From positions 13,250,754-13,314,753 of the forward strand of contig JAJLRJ010000010.1 in assembly GCA_024195265.1 (NCBI GenBank): 64,000 nt of DNA. The letters are read 5' to 3'. The notes under the pieces are model-generated. The model searched no databases and was not told where the DNA came from. It was given only the letters and a program-made list of their open reading frames with translations. This DNA comes from Dendrophyllia cribrosa. Its lineage: Eukaryota > Cnidaria > Anthozoa > Scleractinia > Dendrophylliidae. A program made the translations under genes and the position numbers. Positions within the stretch are counted from its first letter, which is position 1, and the number at the start of each line of letters is the position of its first letter. Below, in pieces: positions 49,412-57,098 of the stretch.

Positions 49412-51238
49412 TTATCTCAACCAAACGAAAAGCCCTGCCAAAGCAACCGCGCCAACAGCAACGACTGCCTTGGAGACGTGATGCGGGTCGGGCTGTGGTT
49501 CGGGTGCGGGGGTTGGTGCTGGTTGTGGTGTGGGTGTGGGGGTTGGGGCTGGTTGTGGTGTGGTCCTTGGTTTGGGCGCAATGCCCTGTGCCTGTGTGGC
49601 CTGTTTATGTATCGGGTTTGATGGGTGGCTGTTTGGTGGATTAATCTTTGTCGGGCCACCGTCCATGTGGCGAAGGGAGGCTTTTTTTGTGCCCAGATTA
49701 ACACCGCTGTTCACGCCCAGCTTCATCCCTTGCGTTGCCTCCTGCAGATTGTTGTTATACCCTATCACGCTCTCTGTGTTGATAATCATGCGCGAGGGCA
49801 TGAGCCAGCTTCCGGGTGCTGTCGCAAAGTCCAGACGCACTTTCGTTGCTTGGATGGCAAGCTGGTAACGCTGCACGCTTGTTGCGATGTCGTTCAGGAT
49901 TATGGCCTCCTCTAGATGGACCAAGAAGACTCTCTGCGTTTCGAACGCCCGGCCTCCTCTTGCAATGATGCTGCTGCGGGTTTTGGCTTGTGAACCAAGA
50001 ATGCAGTACACAAAGGCCTCGATTGATTGGTTCATACGCGCGAGCCCTGGTTGTGTTAGCCCTTGTGCATAATTTGGCACAAAATGCTCGAACTGGGTGT
50101 CCGCCTCTTGATCGTTGCGGACAAAAGTTATTCCATTGGCTTTATAATTGGAGTCTTTTCTGTCAGTGACGCGCTCATCATCGAACAGAGCTAGATCAGA
50201 GTCTGGATAAGTGTAATCGGTAGAGCTGGGGCCCTCTCCAGTTATCCAAATGTAGACATTCCCTAGACCGTGGTTCTTGCCGTATGTGTAACGGAAGTCA
50301 GAACTGGGATCGATACCGAACTCGATGCAAAGCTTCTTGTACGCGTCGATGTTGTACTTGTTGTCTTTCTGGGAGAATGGGGGGTCGTCTGGCAAAGCAC
50401 TCACGCTTTGTTCCCCGCCCATCTGGTAGAGTATTCGCCTTGTTGTGAAATAAACGTGAAACCGGTAAAACGACCGGAGCTGGGGGGTTAGGGATAGACT
50501 GGAGTTCTTATCGAAGAGAATGTCACGCGAGATTCCACAGCTGGTTGTTGCACACCACAGGGCGAAGGAGAGTTGTTGTGGCCAAAAGCTCATATGAGGA
50601 CCACCCATCCACTTTCGGCCATATTTGGCGGTTGAGAAGGATATCTGTGTGTCCCTGAATATGTTTCTGTATTTCGTTGTGAAATAATCAGTTGGCGTGA
50701 CGTAAATCTTTTGCTCTTTGTCATTTAAGATTGCGCCAATCATCATGTCTTTGTCAATTGCGGTGTCGAAAGCAACAGCTGGGATTGATAACATTTTTTG
50801 CCCCAACGATAACTGATAAGGGAAACCCCCGTCATAATGAAGGCCAAGAGCATCTCTTTCAGCGCTAGTCCAATCTTTGTGGGACATTTCTGTGATAAGC
50901 CCCCATGAGCCGGGGGCCTTTTTGTAAAGCACTTCCCCTGTGGCGGTTTTGTGGTCGTCGCCAAACTCTACTTCCACTTCAAAGTGAGACATATCGGCGC
51001 GCGGGAAACGCTTTTTGAAGTCTGAGAGCGCCTTGGCCTTGGCCGCGGCAGAGAGCTTTGCTGCCTCCGGCGATCTAATCCAAGCAATTTCAGGATCAGG
51101 GGGTGGTGGCTTTGGCGCCACATGGGTATAGGCATTTGGAGGCGAATAAAAAGGAGGTGGGGGCCCGTAATTGTGGCCGCCGATGGAGATACCAAGATTT
51201 GAATTAGGATTGAATCCACCAGGCCGTCTGCCAAACAT
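49412..51238 (-). CDS. Large Polinton protein with C-terminal membrane anchor, 608 aa
   Basis: ATG at 51238, with ATTATATAC four bases upstream. The N-terminus is Gly/Pro-rich (SIGGHNYGPPPPF). The body is a mixed fold with FALWCATTSCGISRDIL, FYRFHVYFTTRRILYQM, ARGGRAFETQRVFLVHLEEA and PGSWLMPSRMIINTESVIGY. The tail is a long PTPTPQPAP tract followed by one membrane helix (AVVAVGAVALAGLFVWLR). At 608 residues it is the largest virion-type gene and could be a capsid, spike or entry-related protein. I do not recognise a catalytic motif. Ends 7 bases from the convergent coiled-coil gene. Intact frame. Confidence 0.6.
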   Translation of the reverse strand: MFGRRPGGFNPNSNLGISIGGHNYGPPPPFYSPPNAYTHVAPKPPPPDPEIAWIRSPEAAKLSAAAKAKALSDFKKRFPRADMSHFEVEVEFGDDHKTATGEVLYKKAPGSWGLITEMSHKDWTSAERDALGLHYDGGFPYQLSLGQKMLSIPAVAFDTAIDKDMMIGAILNDKEQKIYVTPTDYFTTKYRNIFRDTQISFSTAKYGRKWMGGPHMSFWPQQLSFALWCATTSCGISRDILFDKNSSLSLTPQLRSFYRFHVYFTTRRILYQMGGEQSVSALPDDPPFSQKDNKYNIDAYKKLCIEFGIDPSSDFRYTYGKNHGLGNVYIWITGEGPSSTDYTYPDSDLALFDDERVTDRKDSNYKANGITFVRNDQEADTQFEHFVPNYAQGLTQPGLARMNQSIEAFVYCILGSQAKTRSSIIARGGRAFETQRVFLVHLEEAIILNDIATSVQRYQLAIQATKVRLDFATAPGSWLMPSRMIINTESVIGYNNNLQEATQGMKLGVNSGVNLGTKKASLRHMDGGPTKINPPNSHPSNPIHKQATQAQGIAPKPRTTPQPAPTPTPTPQPAPTPAPEPQPDPHHVSKAVVAVGAVALAGLFVWLR

Positions 51239-51242
51239 GATT

Positions 51243-51251
51243 GTATATAAT
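51243..51251 (-). promoter_or_regulatory. Start-site box ATTATATAC
   Basis: Upstream of the ATG at 51238; half of a 44-base divergent promoter with 51266-51279. Confidence 0.6.
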
Positions 51252-51265
51252 TATAATTTAAAATG

Positions 51266-51279
51266 TTATTATATACACC
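51266..51279 (+). promoter_or_regulatory. Start-site box TTATTATATACACC
   Basis: Three bases before the ATG at 51283. Confidence 0.6.
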
Positions 51280-51282
51280 ATC

Positions 51283-51954
51283 ATGGTTGTGTTAACAATC
51301 GTCACGTCTTCTAACCCTCACACGATCTATTTCGACCACCCACTACCGAAACCGAGTTATGTCCGTCTTGTTTCTTGCTCAATTTTCAACTCTTGGCATA
51401 ATTTGAAAGATGAAGCAAAGATTTCACCAGCAAACCCTCCACCTAATGGTTCATCACGTGACGTGACCTTACTTCAAGGCCATTACACTATTGAGAGTTT
51501 AACAAAAGACTTTGAAAGCCTAAAAGACCACGACAGCCGTTTAAACCTAACAATTGAAACAAACAGGCCATACGGGGTCATGGTCATTCATAATAACAGC
51601 AGCAGTGTGACGCTTAGTAACAATCTGGCAGAATTGCTTGGCATAAGACCTGCATTGATGCTAGTAACCTTCGTCAAGCGTTTAAGAGCACCAAGCACTT
51701 ACTTTGTCCACTGTGATTTGGTTGATAAAGAACAAAACCTCCTCAATGGAAAGCCTTCGACAGTTTTGGCTCGGTTTGATATTCGTGGAAAAGCTTTTGA
51801 AAAGGTGTTTTACGAGACAACACAACAGAACATCTTGCGTGACGTCTCGTCTGGCGAATTTGTTAACTCTATCACACTGTCAGTGAGAGATAAAGATGAC
51901 AACCTCTTCAACTTCAATGGCGCGCCTTTGGAATTTGAAGTTGAGATAAATTAA
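51283..51954 (+). CDS. Candidate minor capsid (penton-type single jelly-roll) protein, 223 aa
   Basis: ATG at 51283. Beta-rich, no membrane segments: SNPHTIYFDHPLPKPSYVRL, GHYTIESLTKDFESL, VMVIHNNSSSVTLSNNLAELLG, and YFVHCDLVDKEQNLLNGKPS leading to SITLSVRDKDDNLFNFNGAP. Length and strand pattern suit the penton-type minor capsid protein that accompanies the double jelly-roll capsid in Polintons. I infer this from composition and context, not from a signature motif. Followed 24 bases later by the next gene on the same strand. Confidence 0.55.
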   Translation: MVVLTIVTSSNPHTIYFDHPLPKPSYVRLVSCSIFNSWHNLKDEAKISPANPPPNGSSRDVTLLQGHYTIESLTKDFESLKDHDSRLNLTIETNRPYGVMVIHNNSSSVTLSNNLAELLGIRPALMLVTFVKRLRAPSTYFVHCDLVDKEQNLLNGKPSTVLARFDIRGKAFEKVFYETTQQNILRDVSSGEFVNSITLSVRDKDDNLFNFNGAPLEFEVEIN

Positions 51955-51960
51955 AAAATC

Positions 51961-51973
51961 ATATATATACCCC
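51961..51973 (+). promoter_or_regulatory. Start-site box ATATATATACCCC
   Basis: Five bases before the ATG at 51979, just after the stop of the previous gene. Confidence 0.65.
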
Positions 51974-51978
51974 ACGTC

Positions 51979-52665
51979 ATGAGTTCTGCCAATGTGCTTC
52001 CATCGGCCCCCGAATACAGCGAGACACAACAGCTATACCCTGACCTTGGGATCACTCAAACTAATGCAGAAGACTTCCGGCTCAAAAAGATCTCTGACTT
52101 GCTTAAAGAGCTGTCTGACGAAGCCGAGCATTACAGACAAGTCGCAAAGAAATATAAACGAACCCAATCATTGGTTCATTACACGGCGGTTGGCCTTGGG
52201 TCACTTTCTGTCGGGCTGTCATCAGGGGCCCTAGCCACTGCATTGACTGGGTTCGGAATTCTTGCAAGTCCAGCACTTGCGGGCGTCGCGACCCTCTGTG
52301 GGCTATCCTCTGTTGGCTTTACAGCTGCTAACAAGCGATTGGAGCGAAAAGTGACCAAACACGAGAAAATTTATACACTGGCCCTGGCTAAACGCAACTC
52401 TGTCTATGAACTGGTCTCAAAGGCTCTGGAAGACAAGAGGATCAGTGATGCAGAATTCACCATAATTACTCGTGAGGTGGAAAAATATCACGAACTCAAA
52501 GCTGCAATCAGGGATGGTGTTAAGGCTAAAAAAAACGTTGGCACTCAAACACAAGCGCCAGACCTCGAGAAACTCAAAAAGGAACTTCGCAAGGAAGTCA
52601 AACAAGAGTTTCAAAAAAAGATAAGTCTTCTCGCCGCAGCCTCCAAATCCGATTTGAGAGATTAA
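51979..52665 (+). CDS. Polinton membrane protein with coiled coils, 228 aa
   Basis: ATG at 51979. A PSAP motif (LPSAPEYS), which in other proteins can bind ESCRT, lies at residues ~8-11, followed by YPDL. Then a helical region (LLKELSDEAEHYRQVAKKYK), a hydrophobic hairpin (YTAVGLGSLSVGLSSGALATA and FGILASPALAGVATLCGL), and a long basic coiled coil to the end (LEKLKKELRKEVKQEFQKK). A membrane hairpin between helical arms could act in virion assembly or host membrane remodelling. The function is not known to me. Intact. Confidence 0.6.
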   Translation: MSSANVLPSAPEYSETQQLYPDLGITQTNAEDFRLKKISDLLKELSDEAEHYRQVAKKYKRTQSLVHYTAVGLGSLSVGLSSGALATALTGFGILASPALAGVATLCGLSSVGFTAANKRLERKVTKHEKIYTLALAKRNSVYELVSKALEDKRISDAEFTIITREVEKYHELKAAIRDGVKAKKNVGTQTQAPDLEKLKKELRKEVKQEFQKKISLLAAASKSDLRD

Positions 52666-52717
52666 ATTCAGGTTTTAATCTCTACATTTCTAAAGATAAA
52701 TCATTTGCGCCCAATTA

Positions 52718-52730
52718 AATACATAACCCG
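52718..52730 (+). promoter_or_regulatory. Weak start-site box AAATACATAACCC
   Basis: About 13 bases before the ATG at 52744; a poorer match than the others. Confidence 0.4.
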
Positions 52731-52743
52731 GCTGTGTACAGCC

Positions 52744-53422
52744 ATGGAGAAGTTCGCTAAACAACTGGCTGATGTTCGGGCCTTGGACACTAAAGGCGAA
52801 TACAAAACCAAACTCGATGAGCTTGATAAAGAATACAAATTTATCCTCCTGCGCTCACTCGAAAGCTACACCAAGGAAATACGGCGTTCAAACCTGTCAG
52901 AACGCCTTCATAACATCAAGGAGTATCTTTCTCCCGAGGCACAATACCCTCCACACTCACCTTTCACCCTTGTGAATGAAAGGACAAAAATTTGCCAAAT
53001 TAACCCTCAGGATGTTTTCATCAGAACTTTGCTGTGAGGACTGCGGCCTATTAGAACCCTTGGATGGTGTGACCTTCGATTACAACGGGCTCTATGGTGA
53101 TGATTACAAAATTTCCAAAAAAAGAATGACCACCAAACACTACAACTTCAAAAGCTATCTCAACAATCATCTGAAAATTTGTGAACACCACGTCTGCTTG
53201 TCCAATGATGAAATACAACATGCAAATGCTTCTTTCAAATTCATCGAAGAATATCTACCGAAAAGAATCTCCATGCCCTTTGTGGCCCACAAAATCTTGG
53301 ATGCGATAAAAGGGCCACATCGGCTTGTCAATTACTTCTGGCTGCAAGTCCCAGAAAAATCAATGTGGAAGCACGAACAAAGCTGGAGGATCATGCTTGA
53401 AAAGATGGGTCACGTTGTGTGA
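52744..53422 (+). pseudogene. Possible VLTF3-like late transcription factor, frameshifted
   Basis: The ATG at 52744 starts MEKFAKQLADVRAL; the frame ends at 53037. The protein continues in the next frame, from about 53020 (CCEDCGLLEPLDGVTFDYNG) to 53422, so a small indel lies near 53025-53032. The first part is helical. The second has a Cys pair or half zinc ribbon, KHYNFKSYLNNHLKICEHHV, and a C-terminal block YLPKRISMPFVAHKILDAI ... SMWKHEQSWRIMLEKMG. The order of Cys knuckle, Y-x-N/H-F-K-x-x-L segment and terminal W-containing helix recalls poxvirus-type VLTF3 proteins of large DNA viruses. The match is from memory and weak. A factor of this type would fit the shared start-site boxes. Confidence 0.4.
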
Positions 53423-54604
53423 CATTGCGTTACTTGTCACGCGTGACACATTGCGTGACAGGTCAACAAAAAGGGCAAAAACCCTTGCAGGGGGGTGCCG
53501 GTGGCAGTTCTTTGCCTAGCCTAGGCTAGGACTTTAACCGCTGACAAGGCGGTTGTCATTTCCACATTTTACCTCTGGGAGCGAGGGCGAGAACTCCTAG
53601 GAGAACTCTGTTTGGCACCCCCCTGGAACCAGTAGGGCCAGAGCGGGCTCACCCGGGGGTACCGTCCACTGGAAGACATCCCCCTCTACTCTGTAATTCA
53701 ACCATTTGCGCAAGCCTTTAAACAGGATTCAAAAAGTTGGCCAGCTTTCACCTCCCTAGACTTCACCAAAATCTGTTGAACTAAGAAACATATGGGGTGA
53801 TTTTTCTATTTATAATGATCAGTTCAACAATCCGCTTACTTGTGGTTTCGCTTTTGGCTAACACTGAGAAATTGAAGCAATACGCATGCGCATTTAGGGT
53901 AATAAAAACCAAAATACTTTATAATTAATCCAAAATACTTTATTCTATATGGACCGAGATACTTTATTCTACATGAGCCAAGATACTTTATTCTACATGC
54001 GGTTTTAAGGTAATAAAGCCAAACATACTCTATTCTGTACGAGCTAAAATCCTTTGTGCTACATGGCCCAAAACACTTTATTCTACGTACGGTTTTGAGG
54101 CAATAAAAACCAAAATACTTTATTCTTACCTTGTAAGATTGAGAAAACTGTCAGACAAATAACATATGAAGCTGTAGAATCCATCCTGGAAGTATTATAG
54201 ACTGGATCGTCAGTTAAACAAACCCAAAGAAGCACTTCCTCTCGATCGTGGATTGATCTACAAAACTGCAAATCCGGTGATTTTTCACTTTCTTCTGATT
54301 CTCTCGCTCTGAAAGTTTCTATGGCATTTCTCGAAGCTACAACGTCCACATCTGCAGTGTATTTTAACAAGATTGAAGCTCTGGTGTTATTTTATCGGCC
54401 AAAGTTTGATAGAAAATGTCCTCCGAAGGAATATTGAAGGCTCTGACCGCGTGGGGGCTGGGACGGGGCAAAGTGAGATATTGTATATATATGAGGCACG
54501 AAATGTCTATTTTAAGCAACAACGAGCGATTGTAAATTACCTGAGACAACAATGGATGTCTGATGCGATGATAATCAAAAACGAATATTAATGGCATAAT
54601 GCGT
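53423..54604. other. Largest non-coding stretch of the Polinton, with palindrome and tandem repeats
   Basis: About 1.2 kb without a supportable gene. It holds the perfect palindrome TGTCACGCGTGACA (53435-53448) with nearby GCGTGACA copies, then CTAGCCTAGGCTAGG (53516-53530), G/C-rich inverted words, and the repeat array at 53908-54126. It could be a regulatory or replication region; no direct evidence. Confidence 0.5.
53908..54126 (+). repeat. Degenerate tandem repeats ATACTTTATTCTACATG
   Basis: Around eight copies of CCAAAATACTTTATTCTACATG with spacing of about 25 or 50 bases, plus GGTTTTAAGGTAATAAA inserts. Confidence 0.8.
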
Positions 54605-55717
54605 TCAGAACTCTGGAGTAAGCTTTGCCGCTTGCTTCATTAAAAAGGCTTCCAAAAAGGCCTTGTCATCGCCTGTGTTTGGAGTTATGGCAGAGTCCTC
54701 GGTGTAAGTATAATTTTTGATTCTTCCTTTCAATTTTGATAGGTTTTCATGGAAACATTCAACAGACCTTTGGATTTCACTCAAGAAATCTGGTTTTTTA
54801 AACTCCCAAATTTCAGTGAGATCGAGCAATTTCCAAGCGAACATTGCAACAGGTTTTGGCCCTTCTCTACGCGGGTTAGAGAACGCTTCTTTCATGGCGT
54901 TTAAACGTAGAAATTCAGCATTTTCGTCACGGGCTGTGAACGTCATTCTTATTTTGCCATATGAAACCAAAATCTCTTTAGTGGCAATTAAACCCATGAC
55001 ATGTTCAAACAAAGCAATTGTTTGCGTTGCTCCAAGATCAATAAGTTCGACTTGATTGATCTTAATGTTTTTTTTGCTGAATAGATAACAGACCCCCCAG
55101 GCAAGAGTTGATTTATTTTTTGTCTTGTATGTTTTTCCGGCGTTGAGAAAAGAATTGTGAGCTAAACTTGGTTCAAGCTGTTTTAAAGAACACATTCTGA
55201 AATAGCCGTCAACAAACAAGCCTTTGGAGACCATGTCACCACTCAAAGCAAGCCCTGTTTGTATCTGATCGCGATAATAGCTAGGGATTATGTTCATCGC
55301 TATTTTTCGCTTGAACGGACACTTGAATTCTAATAAATTTAATGTGTTATCTTTGTCTAGAAAATATCCGTCTGGGCTACAAGTGACCTTTCGATAAAGC
55401 GGATGCTCACTTGACAGATTAAGAGAAATGCTGTGGCCAAAAACGGAAACAGAATGTTTTTGCTCAAAACACTTGCGTATAATCGGCTCAAACAGATTGC
55501 CCCAGGTACAAGCCACATTGTTGAGCATATGTGTTGGCTGAATTTTCTTCACGAGCAAGCTGTGCCGTGATTCAAATGGCGACGATCCTGTCAAGGCAGA
55601 AACTTCAGAGGCACCAATTGTTTTTTGTCTGGCTGAGAGCCAGTCGGCGCTCTTTTGTTTCAGACCAGTGTGTCTCGATTTGAGAAAGTTCATGAAAGCT
55701 TGTGTTGTCGCCATCAT
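54605..55717 (-). CDS. YqaJ-type (lambda exonuclease-like) PDDEXK nuclease, ~370 aa
   Basis: Two consecutive ATGs at 55717 and 55714 follow GTATACCA; either can start (MMATTQAF). Residues ~24-45 have DWLSARQKTIGASEVSALTG, the YqaJ N-terminal signature. WGNLFEPIIR carries the conserved Glu. Catalytic SPDG (D~115) and LEFKCPF (E~129, K~131) make the PDDEXK site. Such enzymes resect DNA ends for recombination or resolve replication products in phages and large DNA viruses. Its upstream neighbour overlaps by a few bases (TGATG). The frame is intact. Confidence 0.88.
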   Translation of the reverse strand: MMATTQAFMNFLKSRHTGLKQKSADWLSARQKTIGASEVSALTGSSPFESRHSLLVKKIQPTHMLNNVACTWGNLFEPIIRKCFEQKHSVSVFGHSISLNLSSEHPLYRKVTCSPDGYFLDKDNTLNLLEFKCPFKRKIAMNIIPSYYRDQIQTGLALSGDMVSKGLFVDGYFRMCSLKQLEPSLAHNSFLNAGKTYKTKNKSTLAWGVCYLFSKKNIKINQVELIDLGATQTIALFEHVMGLIATKEILVSYGKIRMTFTARDENAEFLRLNAMKEAFSNPRREGPKPVAMFAWKLLDLTEIWEFKKPDFLSEIQRSVECFHENLSKLKGRIKNYTYTEDSAITPNTGDDKAFLEAFLMKQAAKLTPEF

Positions 55718-56175
55718 TGGTATACGAAGGGTGAATGTTTTTTCAATTGGTGATAACCACACAACTCTGTTTGAAAAGCTGCGAGTGATGACTTGCCTTC
55801 GATGAAATCAGAAACAAAGCTCAAATCTCGGATCCTGGGTAAGGGGTTGAGAGCCTCCAGGTTTTTGTTTTTAAATGGTTCTTGTTCTTGCTCGTCAAGC
55901 CAGGCATTAAGATCATGCGGGCTAATGTTTGCAAAAACATCTCGAACAGCTCTTGGAGGTACCGCCAAATCCACCTCATGTCTGATAAGAGCTCGAGGAT
56001 TTCTTTCCAAAGGCGGGCAGCCATTATTTATGTGTCTGTAAATCGTTGACAAAGACCTTCTTTGTCCGCAACCAAAACAAGTGATCTTTAGTCGACGTGC
56101 CTTGATTTGCGTAGTTGAGTGTTCTTGCAGTTCCGAATTTACAGTGAGGCACAAAAGTCTTCGGTCAATCGCCAT
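55714..56175 (-). CDS. Polinton zinc-finger protein, 153 aa
   Basis: ATG at 56175 (MAIDRRLLCLTVN), chosen because CTTGTATATCGCG lies directly before it. The finger CFGCGQRRSLSTIYRHINNGC (~residues 33-53) is a C2HC type. The rest is charged and helical (HDLNAWLDEQEQEPFKNKN). It shares its 3' end with the start of the nuclease gene. Probably a nucleic-acid-binding regulator; no family assigned. The sequence just upstream of its box (TTTTTTCAATTGGTGATAACC) repeats the sequence upstream of the nuclease start, so the two intergenic segments are duplicated. Confidence 0.6.
   Translation of the reverse strand: MAIDRRLLCLTVNSELQEHSTTQIKARRLKITCFGCGQRRSLSTIYRHINNGCPPLERNPRALIRHEVDLAVPPRAVRDVFANISPHDLNAWLDEQEQEPFKNKNLEALNPLPRIRDLSFVSDFIEGKSSLAAFQTELCGYHQLKKHSPFVYQ
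55719..55725 (-). promoter_or_regulatory. Start-site box GTATACC
   Basis: Minus strand, one base from the first ATG of the nuclease gene. Confidence 0.55.
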
Positions 56176-56178
56176 CGC

Positions 56179-56188
56179 GATATACAAG
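56179..56188 (-). promoter_or_regulatory. Start-site box CTTGTATATC
   Basis: Three bases from the ATG at 56175. Confidence 0.5.
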
Positions 56189-56242
56189 AGGGGTATATGA
56201 AGTGTGAATGTTTTTTCAATTGGTGATAACCACACAACTGGA

Positions 56243-56716
56243 TCACGTTGAGCGACCAATGCCATAGAAACTTTCGTGAGCACTTGGGCCGTCATAGTCT
56301 TCCTCGTCATAGTCTTCCTCGTCATCACTGCCGATGTCTGCAAACATCAATGCCCGCTGTAAAGCTCTATAAGGCGGCATACCAGGACAGATGGCTCTGT
56401 GCATACCCATGTCCACTTCTGGCGAGAAGTATTCTTGACATTCATCACATGTTTGTGAAGTGAATAAACGGAAATAGCCAAGGTGTTCCCAGTGATAATG
56501 ATTTTTTATTGAATGGCATACAGATTTCATCCTGCGTTGATGAAGGGTCCTGGCAGCCAAGTCACGCTGGATACTCCTTTCAACCAGTTCAAGGATGAAA
56601 TCCTGGATCATGTCTGGTAAATAGTCCCAATGGGATTCACCAAAAGGCAGCAACAATTCGCCGAAGTAGTCTTGATTCTTTGGATTGAAGTCAAGTCCTT
56701 GAGCCGTCATTGCCAT
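56243..56716 (-). CDS. Right-terminal gene (DFNP family) with C2H2 finger, 157 aa
   Basis: ATG at 56716 (MAMTAQGLDFNPKNQDYFG). Helical middle (DYLPDMIQDFILELVERSIQ), C2H2-like finger (CDECQEYFSPEVDMGMHRAIC) and an acidic tail with a duplicated EEDYD. It matches the 154-aa protein at 5521-5985 along its length, which supports a real gene under selection. It is the gene nearest the right hairpin, so it may be the first transcribed or may act on the terminus. Its box (GCATATCAACC) is weak. Confidence 0.65.
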   Translation of the reverse strand: MAMTAQGLDFNPKNQDYFGELLLPFGESHWDYLPDMIQDFILELVERSIQRDLAARTLHQRRMKSVCHSIKNHYHWEHLGYFRLFTSQTCDECQEYFSPEVDMGMHRAICPGMPPYRALQRALMFADIGSDDEEDYDEEDYDGPSAHESFYGIGRST

Positions 56717-56806
56717 GTTGGTTGATATGCACAGGGGTGTGGTTTCTTCAATTGACTATACCTCCCTGGGGTGGTGGTCTCGTACCGGATCAGCATTCAC
56801 CAGTGT

Positions 56807-56968
56807 GTAGTATAGGGAGTTGGTGCATTCGGGACCACTAAAAATAAGCCCCCAAATGTCTGAGTTATAGCCCCACACGAGGAATGACAATGACTCGTGT
56901 GGGGCTATAACTCAGACATTTGGGGGCTTATTTTTAGTGGTCCCGAATCACCAACTCCCTATACTACT
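56807..56968. repeat. Right hairpin terminus of the Polinton
   Basis: Inverted copy of 38665-38826, including the same two-base stem asymmetry and loop (GGAATGACAATGACT). The element ends at CCCTATACTACT (56968). Confidence 0.95.
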
Positions 56969-56973
56969 ACTTG

Positions 56974-57022
56974 AAATAATTGTAGCCTGCATAGGGATGG
57001 ACAATTTTATATTTGTCGGCGG

Positions 57023-57098
<76 letters not shown>

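Larger units (their letters stand above)
38665..56968 (+). mobile_element. Near-complete Polinton (Maverick) with hairpin ends, 18.3 kb
   Basis: Termini AGTAGTATAGGG...CCCTATACTACT, AG...CT ends, and flanking ACTTG repeats. It encodes PolB, integrase, packaging ATPase, capsid candidates and a YqaJ-type nuclease, the defining Polinton set. About 18 genes fill it with little spare sequence apart from 53.4-54.6 kb. Base composition is visibly richer in G+C than the host flanks. Three genes are broken. Confidence 0.95.

Noticed and set aside
54083..54597. Small genes in the Polinton non-coding region (frames of 72-95 codons)
   Set aside because: No start-site box, no domain, and overlap with the tandem repeats.
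38665..56968. Prophage or bacterial contaminant
   Set aside because: Target duplication in an animal satellite, Polinton gene set and no bacterial ribosome-binding sites argue for a resident animal element.
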